From Zygnema cylindricum (Eukaryota > Streptophyta > Zygnematophyceae > Zygnematales > Zygnemataceae), in NCBI GenBank assembly GCA_037447655.1, contig JBBHKE010000674.1, forward strand, positions 19,776 through 83,775: 64,000 nucleotides of DNA, written 5' to 3'. Shown here piece by piece: positions 56,710 to 64,000 of the stretch. The notes under the pieces are model-generated. The model ran no database searches. It was not told the origin of the DNA and saw only the letters and a list, made by a program, of their open reading frames with translations. The position numbers and the translations under genes are program-made. Within the stretch, counting starts at the first letter, position 1. Each line of letters opens with the position of its first letter.

Positions 56710-57192
56710 ATGGCTTCCCCCTCCCTCTCCCTCCTCTCCGCCCTTGTCCTCTTCACCTTCTCTCTCTCCCTCTCCGTCTCTGCCCATATGAATCCGCAAC
56801 ATGGGCCCTCTCCTCCCCGCAAATCCAAGCCTACCTCTCCCCCCAAATCTAAACCTCTCTCTCCTCCCCACTCTCCCAAATCCCCAAAACCTTCCTCTCC
56901 TCCCAAAACTCTCTCTCCACCCCCTAAGAAGGGGCCCCACCGTCATCTTCTCAGCAAAAGCGGAGGAGAGGGAGAAGGAAAGAAGCCTCCCCATCCCCCC
57001 CATACCAAAGACTTGAAACCTCCCCACCCTCCCCACTACCCCCACCCCTCGAAGGATTCTAAACCTCCCCATCCTCCTCTCTCCCCCCACCCCTCCAAGG
57101 GCCCCAAAGCGCCCCATCCTCCTCTCTCCTCTTACCCCCCCAAAGAGGCCCACCCTCTTCACCCTCCTAAGGGGAAGAAGAATAAACTTTGA
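56710..57192 (+). CDS. secreted proline-rich cell-wall protein, gene 1
   Basis: 160 codons. I chose the ATG at 56710 because it gives a clean signal peptide (MASPSLSLLSALVLFTFSLS, cleavage likely after SVSA). The mature part is Pro/Lys/His/Ser-rich with SPPK-, SPPH- and PPHPP-type repeats and one Gly/Glu spacer (SGGEGEGKK), as in extensin-like and hybrid proline-rich proteins of the plant cell wall. Prolines would be hydroxylated and partly glycosylated after secretion. No cysteine-rich lipid-transfer domain follows and no GPI signal is seen. A TATA box and CT-rich leader precede it. Stop TGA is followed by a 3' UTR intron. It forms a convergent inverted pair with gene 2 (61293-61697). Confidence 0.85.
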   Translation: MASPSLSLLSALVLFTFSLSLSVSAHMNPQHGPSPPRKSKPTSPPKSKPLSPPHSPKSPKPSSPPKTLSPPPKKGPHRHLLSKSGGEGEGKKPPHPPHTKDLKPPHPPHYPHPSKDSKPPHPPLSPHPSKGPKAPHPPLSSYPPKEAHPLHPPKGKKNKL

Positions 57193-57199
57193 CTTTAAG

Positions 57200-57447
57200 G
57201 TAAATGAAGAATTTCTTTATCAAATCTTGGCTTTCTCTGGTATTCAATTTCTTTTTTTCTTTTAATTACTTTTTGTATTTTTTTTTTGTTTTATCTCCTT
57301 TTTTTTTTTTTCGTATTTTTTTCTTTGGTTTTCCATTACCTTTTTTTTTTTTTTTGTACTCGGTTGTTTCAAAGGATTTTGGCGTAGGTTTAAATGTATG
57401 TAATTTTTTCTTTCTTCATGAAAATTTTTGGATTCGTGTTTTTGCAG
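57200..57447 (+). other. 3' UTR intron of proline-rich gene 1
   Basis: Donor TTTAAG|GTAAAT lies 7 bases after the stop; acceptor TTTTTGCAG|ATG is at 57447 after long T runs. Gene 2 has the same arrangement, which supports splicing. Confidence 0.6.
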
Positions 57448-60400
57448 ATGATTGAAATTTTTTGAGATTTTCAGCGGAAATTGGACAATTTCGAGCGTTT
57501 TTCCGAAGATTACAACAACCTTTGAAATTTTGTAGGATTTTGGAGATTTCGAACCAAATTCGGCTTTTCGGAAATTCTAGAAATAAGAGTAGAATTTGTT
57601 AAAGAAAAGTATGGAAAAAAATGAATCTGAGTTTAATTTTTTAGTGATTTAGGATTTCTCAACTTTTTATCTTATGTGGCCGTTGATTAATGTGGAGATT
57701 TTGGATTTTAGAAGGGATTGAAAATAGAAATAATGATGTGTACAATTTATCCAAACTTTTTTACATTTTAAAAAAGAATGGGAAAAAGGGAGCGTAAGGA
57801 AAGGATTGTAGTTTAAGATGACATTTTATCCTACATAAGGAGAAATCAGCTATATTTTTTTTTCTTTTTATATTTCTAGTTTGACAAGAAATTGTAAGTT
57901 CTGAATTAAGTTATAAATAAGGAAGATGAAAATGTTTGACTGTTTTTGTAATCTTTGATATTTTTCATTTGGTTTTCTTTCATTACTTTCAATTTTTAAA
58001 AAGGAAAGGTCTGGAATTTATGTGCAAATATTATTGACTACGCAATTTTCTTGTTTCCCTCAATGTTCGGATGTTTTCTCTATTTGTTTCCTTTCCCCCA
58101 TTTTGTGTTTTAATACAATTTTCTTTTTTTTTTCCTTTTTTCGTTTATTTTCAAGATGCTGTCTCTTTTCTTTGGAATAAATCCTCTTCTCTCTCAAAAA
58201 AACCTCTTATGAAGATTGTAGTTCAAATAAATGAAAGTTTTGAGATCAGAAAGGGAGAGAGAGAGGGAAAAGGAAAGGGAGCGCTAAGTGAGATGTTTCT
58301 TTCATTGACAAATCTGGTAGTTTACTACACTAAGTCAGGTGAGTAGTTGTGTGACAAGTTTCAAAGAATTTTTCCTTTCTTTTCAATTTTTCATCCGGAA
58401 AGTTTTCATTTCGGCAATAACAGTTCATTTTCTAAGATTTTTTTTTTAGTTGCACTTTCTAATATTTGAATACAATGCATAAAAACTAAAGTGCAAGAAA
58501 TCCTAAAACTAGCATCACTCAGAAAACGTCTTGGAGAAGAAGGAAGTGGGGAATTAAAAGCGAAGGAGAAGAGAGAGGGAGAGAGAGATATGAAATCCCA
58601 GATAGAACCACAGGTGTTTACACAAGTTTTTTTTGCCGAGATTCTTGATTTCTGGTGGGAATCCGAAGAATCGAAAATAGATTTGAAATATTGTTGAAGG
58701 AGAGGAAAAGGTGGGATGACATGGTAATGGAACGGAGAGGGGGAGGTAGGAGGAAAGTCACAGACAAGTATGGAAAAGAAAAAGTAGAGTCAATAACAAT
58801 AATGAAGAAGTTGAAGGATGTTAAGATTCCCAACAAGCACAACATTGTGATACTTCATTGCAGGTGTTTGTGTGAGTTTTTTTCACAATCTGCTATTTTG
58901 ATAATTCACGCCACGTAGTACAATATAGAATAGTATTTTCAACAAATGATTGAAAGGATTTCCAAGCAGCTTTTTTATATCAGAGTTAAAGAGATACTAA
59001 ATAAGGGAAACGTGTGAAACTACCGACTGATTGGACCTACGAGTAAAACAAAGTTAGCCTCAGGAAGACTAAGCTGATTGGGCAAAACAAAACTGAATTC
59101 TAAAATTTAATCTAAAATTATAAAAGGCAATGAAAATATAATCTAGAAATAAGAACGCACTAAAAACTACAAGGGATTTCAGACTCATAATTGTAAACAA
59201 ACAGTAAGGCAGGGACATCAAACTAAACTTGTATTAAACAAACAAAATTGGTGTAAGAACACTGTTGGAAAACTAAAATAATACGGATGAAAGGTGACGT
59301 GTATTTTGTTAGGTGAAAAACAATATAAGAAAAACGATTCTGCAATATGAGAGAAATGAAAAGCACAATAGTTCGCAGCATTTCCCCCGTTTTTCATTTT
59401 CTGAAACCTGCTATTAAGCTGAGACAATCGAATTGTGGCTGATAGAATGCTTTGGTGACAAAATCTGCAAAAAGCCCGATATTGAAAGGCAACAGTGAGA
59501 TCATCGATTTTCTCCCAAGTGAAAGAATATTGGATGTCGAAATATTTGGTGCGTTGTCGTAAAGGGATTCGATTGAGCACCAAACTGCTGTAAAAATCGG
59601 TGGAAATAGGCTTCGATGAGTTGGTGGACTCTGGAGGCTTCTAAGGAGAAAATTTTGGGGAACAAAGAAAGTCCTTCGTGACTTGTGTGGCGTCCCTATC
59701 TTCAGCTTATGTGGACGAGAGGGTCACAACTGCTGCTTCCAGGGCTCCAAGAAGTTAAAAACAGGCCAGATAGAAACCAGAACATGTGATGGACCAACAA
59801 TCATTTCTATCTGACTCTCAGTCACTATTCTAGAATCTGAGGAGTTCTCGCGATGGGGGACCCACTAAACATGTTTGCTTGAGGCACACATATGCCCATT
59901 AAGTAAGTAACCACTCGGTTGCCTTTTAGAGGTAACCAAGTGATCGGAATTAGGGTGGAGGAGAACTCGACTCACCTAGTGAAGTGTCATCTATGGATCT
60001 GGGCAAGAGTTTGCCATAGTGTATGTAAGCTCGATAACTCTGGATCGATAACGACTATGAAGATAAAGAAAAGATCTCGAGAGGAATCAGCCAACAAAGA
60101 GGAGTTTGCATTCAGGAGTGTTGGTGTGAAATTAACATTTTACATAGAAAAGCCGCCAACAAGTGAGTTATTTGAGTAGTAATTGAAGCAGTAACTTGAG
60201 TACCAGTTTAAGTCATAACTAAGTCTTAATTTAACGAGTGATTTAAATTTCGAGGCAGTAGGGATTTTATTTATAAGAAAGAAGACAGCATTGAGAATGT
60301 AAACAACAATAAAAAAAAACAGCATTTTTCATGAATAAGAAAACTGGGAAAAAAGACGAGAAAACATCAAAACAGAGGGCGAAAAAAAAAACGCGTATTC

Positions 60401-61021
60401 AAGAACACTAGCGCATACTCCGTGTCCAAATTAAAGTTTTAAAGATAAAACGGTGAAATTATCAAAAGATAAAAGAGAAACATAAAAAAATCTGAAAGCT
60501 GTTTCCATGTTTTATATTTATAGCATGCTTCTGAACTTATGGTAAAACATTTTCTTTTCAAACTACGAATATAAAAACAGAAAATAAATAAACTGATCGC
60601 TTTTTACTAGGATATAATGTCATCTTAACCAAAGTTTTCCAAATTTTCCAGATTTGGGATTCCCTCTCTCTTTCTTAATTCCTGTTTTTCTCTAATGAGG
60701 TAAAATTTGTAAAAAGACTTTAGCACTCAATAATTATTTTTTATTCACCTCCACACTTAAAACCCGAATTACCACACTAAATTACTCCCACATAAAATAC
60801 AGATTTGAATAATCCTAAATAATGAGGCTTAAATCCCTTTCCATCTTTTCCTTCAAAACTCTATTCTCAATTTCCAAATGTTGCCTCAAAACCTCTGAAT
60901 GTTATTCAAATCTTCAAGTTTGAATAAAAGAATACAAAACGAGCTCTAAGCTCTCCAAATTTTTCTCCAAATGTCCAAAATTCGGGTAAAAATCTCCAGT
61001 TTTAATTTAATATTGGCGATT
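57448..61021. other. spacer between the convergent genes
   Basis: Holds the presumed 3' UTR ends of both genes and AT-rich DNA, with GA-rich patches at 58250-58280 and 58560-58590 and a copia RNase H remnant near 59.5 kb. Sequence just inside each intron acceptor is similar (GAGATTTT ... TTGGACA), so the duplication extends into the second 3' UTR exon. Confidence 0.45.
59390..59610 (-). pseudogene. copia RNase H C-terminal remnant
   Basis: The minus strand reads LNRIPLRQRTKYFDIQYSF, then TWEKIDDLTVAFQY, then in another frame DFVTKAFYQPQFDCL, the order found at the end of copia polyproteins (RTKHIEIDxHFxREK ... ADxxTKxL). One frameshift separates the parts. No LTR was identified. Lineage unknown. 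Confidence 0.5.
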
Positions 61022-61240
61022 CTGCAAAAAAACAAAATCTGAAAAAATGAATAACAGTAATAATTACATAAATAAAAATCAATGCAGAAATTCTTTAAAA
61101 TTGGTGAACAATAACAAAGTGATTATTTCATAAAAAATATTTACTAAAAACACAAAACACAAGAAAAGCTAGCTAAACGAACCCAAAAAGAAAGAAACAA
61201 AATACAATACTACTATCACAAATCAGAAACATTAACTCAC
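61022..61240 (-). other. 3' UTR intron of proline-rich gene 2
   Basis: Donor TTTAAG|GTGAGT at 61240 and acceptor TTTTTTTGCAG at 61022 on the minus strand, matching gene 1. Confidence 0.55.
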
Positions 61241-61292
61241 CTTAAAGTCAAAGTTAAGCCTTTTTCCCCTTGGGAGGGTGAGGGGGGTGGGC

Positions 61293-61697
61293 CTATTTGA
61301 GGGGATGGGGAGAGTGAGGAGGATGGGAGGATTTGGGGCCCTTGGAGGGGTGGGGGGAGAAAGGAGGATGGGAAGGTTTAGAATCCTTCGAGGGGTGGGG
61401 GAAGTGGGGAGGGTGGGGAGGCTTCTTTCCTTCTCCCTCTCCTCCTCCAATTTTTCTGAGAAGATGACGGTGGGGGCCTTTCTTAGGGGGTGGAGAGAGA
61501 GGTTTGTGAGGAGAGGAAGGTTTTGGGGATTTGGGAGAGTGGGGAGGAGAGAGAGGTTTAGATTTGGGGGGAGAGGTAGGCTTGGATTTGTGGGGAGGAG
61601 AAGGCCCATGAGGCGGATTCGTATGAGCGGAGACGGAGAGGGAGAGCGAGAAGGTGAGGAGGAGGGCGGAGAGGAGGGAGAGGGAGGGGGAAGCCAT
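61293..61697 (-). CDS. secreted proline-rich cell-wall protein, gene 2 (shortened)
   Basis: 134 codons from ATG 61697, the same start as gene 1 (MASPSLSLLSALLLTFSLS, signal peptide). The mature part has the same SPPK/PPHPP repeats but lacks one unit of about 11 residues present in gene 1. TAG at 61293-61295 replaces the Glu codon of P-K-E-A-H-P, removing 12 residues that remain recognisable down to a TAA at 61254-61256. The loss is small and the protein may still work. The context TAG GCC is not a readthrough context. The TATA box is at 61828-61834 (TATAAAC on the minus strand). Confidence 0.8.
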   Translation of the reverse strand: MASPSLSLLSALLLTFSLSLSVSAHTNPPHGPSPPHKSKPTSPPKSKPLSPPHSPKSPKPSSPHKPLSPPPKKGPHRHLLRKIGGGEGEGKKPPHPPHFPHPSKDSKPSHPPFSPHPSKGPKSSHPPHSPHPLK

Positions 61698-61827
61698 GGC
61701 TGCCTTCTTTCTTTTGGGAGCTCCGAGGCGGAAGGGTGAAAAATAAGGGAGAGGCAACAAGGGGGGGAGAGGGGGGAAGTGAAGGGAAGAGTGAGAATTC
61801 AGATGAAATTGAGGAGGAGAGGGGGAA

Positions 61828-61834
61828 GTTTATA
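61828..61834 (-). promoter_or_regulatory. TATA box of proline-rich gene 2
   Basis: TATAAAC on the minus strand. The motif AATAACGCGT further upstream (about 61881-61890) is shared with gene 1 (56522-56531), as is CCGTACAATCCTTGTTCG. Confidence 0.7.
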
Positions 61835-62020
61835 GGTGAGGAAGCGAGAGACATCGGAGGGTAGTGAGAGTGGATATTCCAAAACGCGTTATTTGGGAAA
61901 CTGTCGATTTCTAGGGTGAGATTTGTATTCCTTTTGATTTTCGGCCAAAAGGCCTCGCGAACAAGGATTGTACGGATTACAATAAATTGTGAGTTTCGCA
62001 TGTGCGATTTAGGTACAGTA

Positions 62021-63056
62021 CACCGCCAATCGTTGTTAGCGTTGTGTACGCTAATTCCGTCCCGCTTTTTTTTTTTTTTATTCTCCAATAGCGTAGTTTA
62101 TTCTGTACCGTACAAAATGGAGGACGCCAGTCAATGTGTGGTATACGGACAGTGTCGACCGTACAACTTGTATTAAGTGAAAAAGTATAATTAACGAGCC
62201 AGCCGCGGACGCTGAGAATTGGCGCTCTAAAAGGGGTCAAATAGGCTTGTCAAATATCACTTTCACACATATTCGTCCAGCAACCACGTTTCTACTGTGT
62301 GAACGTACGATTTGCGTACGATTTGTCAGATTTTGTACGAATACCTATACTACACCGCCAATCGTTATTAGCGTTGTGTACACTAATTCCGTCCCGCTTT
62401 TTTTTTTTATTATTCTCCATTAGCGTAGTTCATTCTATTTTTTTCTTTATTCTATTTAGGGTTATTTTCAGTACGTTGTCTCTTAAATAGAGTGGTGTAC
62501 AGTCAGTGTAAGACCGTACATAAATGTACCTTTTTAAGGTAAAAAGTACAATAAATTAGGTTTTAGTTAACGCTGGCGCATGAGAATGTGCGTTCTAAAA
62601 AGGAAAAAAAACCAGTTCGTAAAAATCCCGCTCGCACATATTCGTCCGACAGCCGCGTTTCGACCGTGTGAATGTACGATTTTTCAAATTTTGTACGGAG
62701 ACCTATATTAGTGTAAGCATGTTTGCCACCGGCAATTTTTTTTTCAAAGATCTAAATTACCATAACCAAACAATTAGAATGTATGATTTTTTCCTAAATT
62801 TTCAAATTCTTAAATAGCTTACACCACGGTAATTATTTTTATACGCTAAAAAAACTTACACGCTAATAACGATTGGCGGTGTAGTGTAAGCATATTTGCG
62901 ACCAACATTTTTTTTTTCAAAGACCCAAATTAGAATTATTGAAATAATTAGAATGTATGTTTTTTTTCAAAACTTTCAAATTCTTAGCTAGCGTAAACCA
63001 CAGTAATTTTTCATGTACGCTAAAGAAACTTCTATGCTAATAACGATTGGCAGTGT
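62021..63056. mobile_element. cluster of CACCGCC-type MITE ends with a 174-bp tandem duplication
   Basis: Left ends CACCGCCAATCG at 62021 and 62353, each preceded by TA, share TTGTGTAC-CTAATTCCGTCCCGC. Right ends CGATTGGCGGTG (to 62882) and CGATTGGCAGTG (to 63056) are each followed by TA. The right half exists twice in tandem (62709-62882 and 62883-63056). The interior matches the MITE at 45542-45758 only near the ends, so these are related subfamilies or nested copies. Confidence 0.75.
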
Positions 63057-63183
63057 AGTGCGAGAGCTATGCTCGTGACTCGTGGTTGGTGTACCCTCCC
63101 GCGTCATTCATTATAGAATAGTACAAGATGTACGGTGCGTAGTGGTCCTTTCACGCGGATTATGTATGGATTCGTTTTTATTT

Positions 63184-63477
63184 AGGGAATTGATAATGAC
63201 AGTGACTGTTTTGGTTGCGTACAGTCACTTACGCCATTTTGTCAAAAAAAGTAGGTTTGAAGTACACACAGGTACAAATAAAGCACCGTTGAGTACAAAT
63301 TTGACATTCAATCGGTTTAACAACTTTGACTTTAAAAACATTTTTCAACCGCTTAAAATTATGCCGCGCTTGCGAATGTCGACTGTAATTATAAATTTAG
63401 CAATTCACACGGCCGACGAACGTTTACGGTAACAAAACAGGGGCAACCACATGTAAATAAAAAGTGTTGCAGACAGT
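63184..63477 (+). mobile_element. partial copy of the fold-back element, interrupted by an LTR
   Basis: Begins AGGGAATTGAT-AATG and follows the fold-back arm (GACTGTTTTGGTTGCG, AGTCACTTACG, CGCTTGCGNATGTCGAC, GCAACCACATGTAAATAAAA) to GCAGACAGT, where the LTR at 63478 cuts in. The unbroken arm at 44640 continues AGACAGTCACTTTTT. Confidence 0.85.
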
Positions 63478-64000
63478 TGTAGGATCTTAACCAAAAGAGT
63501 TTCACTTAAAATAATTTACAAAACATAAATCATTACACAATAGAAGTTCATAAAAGACAAGAGGAATATTCAGCCAAAAAAGATTTATAAGTGTTCTTGG
63601 CCGAAGCCTCTTTACATCATCTCTCTTCTCTCTCTTCTCTATCCTCTTTAAATAATCTCTTACTCCAATATCAAATCCTCTATGATTCAATCATGTAAGA
63701 TATAATTGATAGATTACTCTGCACATGTACACTGCTACCTATATATACTCGCTACTTTACACTAAGAGACAACAAGATAAGACAAGCAGAACTTAGCGTA
63801 GCGACGAAGTCTGTCCCTAGCTGACTGTGCACTCTTCAATGAAAGCTCCACGAAGGAAGGCGCACACGCTTCTTCATTCGAAAAAATAAACTCCAAACGT
63901 TGACTTAAACACGTGTCACTTCACGAACACACCTGCACGCAAATTGAAAAACCTGCGCACGAAACAAACAAGTTATGCGAAACGTAATAATATGTTTCGT
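63478..64000 (-). repeat. A/B-family LTR, running off right edge
   Basis: Starts TGTAGGATCTTAACC like the LTRs of A and B and matches them through the TATATATA box to the window end. It would be the 3' LTR of a minus-strand element or a solo LTR; the rest is outside. The expected target duplication is ACAGT (63473-63477). Confidence 0.9.

Noticed and set aside
56613-57162. Gly/Arg-rich minus-strand frames opposite proline-rich gene 1 (and 61278-61739 opposite gene 2)
   Set aside because: Antisense of CCN codons; the sense frame has the signal peptide, TATA box and intron.
59919-60179. 86-codon plus-strand frame near the RNase H remnant
   Set aside because: No motif recognised and no continuation; likely chance or retroelement debris.
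1-64000. CRISPR arrays, bacterial operons, rRNA genes or organelle origin
   Set aside because: No regularly spaced repeats with unique spacers, no rRNA similarity, and the LTR elements and introns indicate plant nuclear DNA.

Overview
The window is nuclear DNA of a land plant, most likely a seed plant. The signs are Ty1/copia LTR retrotransposons primed by an initiator-Met-tRNA-type site, many small terminal-inverted-repeat elements, and two host loci with plant-type GT-AG introns (one glutamine-rich nuclear-type protein, one pair of proline-rich cell-wall proteins). I cannot name the species. Two 10-N runs (7049-7058 and 42608-42617) are assembly gaps.

Layout. 1-4171: minus-strand copia element A, running off the left edge. 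4540-4902: a miniature LTR element whose LTR holds a 72-nt tRNA-like segment. 4903-8200: degraded retroelement sequence, GA-rich tracts and a captured piece of the glutamine-rich gene. 8445-9550: an inverted pair of MITEs. 9820-14221: copia element B, same family as A, internally deleted. 14346-16645: Harbinger-like and small MITEs. 17583-18605: an integrase fragment. 20171-23849: the glutamine-rich host gene (minus), carrying two in-frame TAG codons. 24835-30986: copia element C, complete and very young (LTRs differ at 1 of 594 positions, perfect 5-bp target duplication). 35680-44378: a decayed array of a different copia lineage (LTR-gag start / F / LTR / G / LTR). 44379-45448: a large fold-back element. 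46881-48536: Harbinger-like elements. 49375-55091: copia element D. 55327-56101: Harbinger-like element. 56436-61975: two proline-rich protein genes as a convergent inverted duplication. 62021-63056: MITE cluster. 63184-64000: fold-back copy interrupted by an A/B-family LTR.

The main finding concerns copia elements A, B, C and D. They belong to three LTR families, yet all carry one in-frame TAG at the same place, between integrase and reverse transcriptase. Each TAG is followed by CAATCA or CAATTA, which matches the UAG-CAR-YYA readthrough context known from tobamoviruses and from the SIRE1 retroelement. In young element C this TAG is the only interruption of the polyprotein. I infer that this copia group makes Gag-PR-INT by normal termination and the RT-RNase H extension by stop-codon readthrough. 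One host gene here (TAG at 20441-20443) has the same context by sequence.

Most of the rest is transposable-element debris. Only the glutamine-rich gene and the two proline-rich genes look like host genes.
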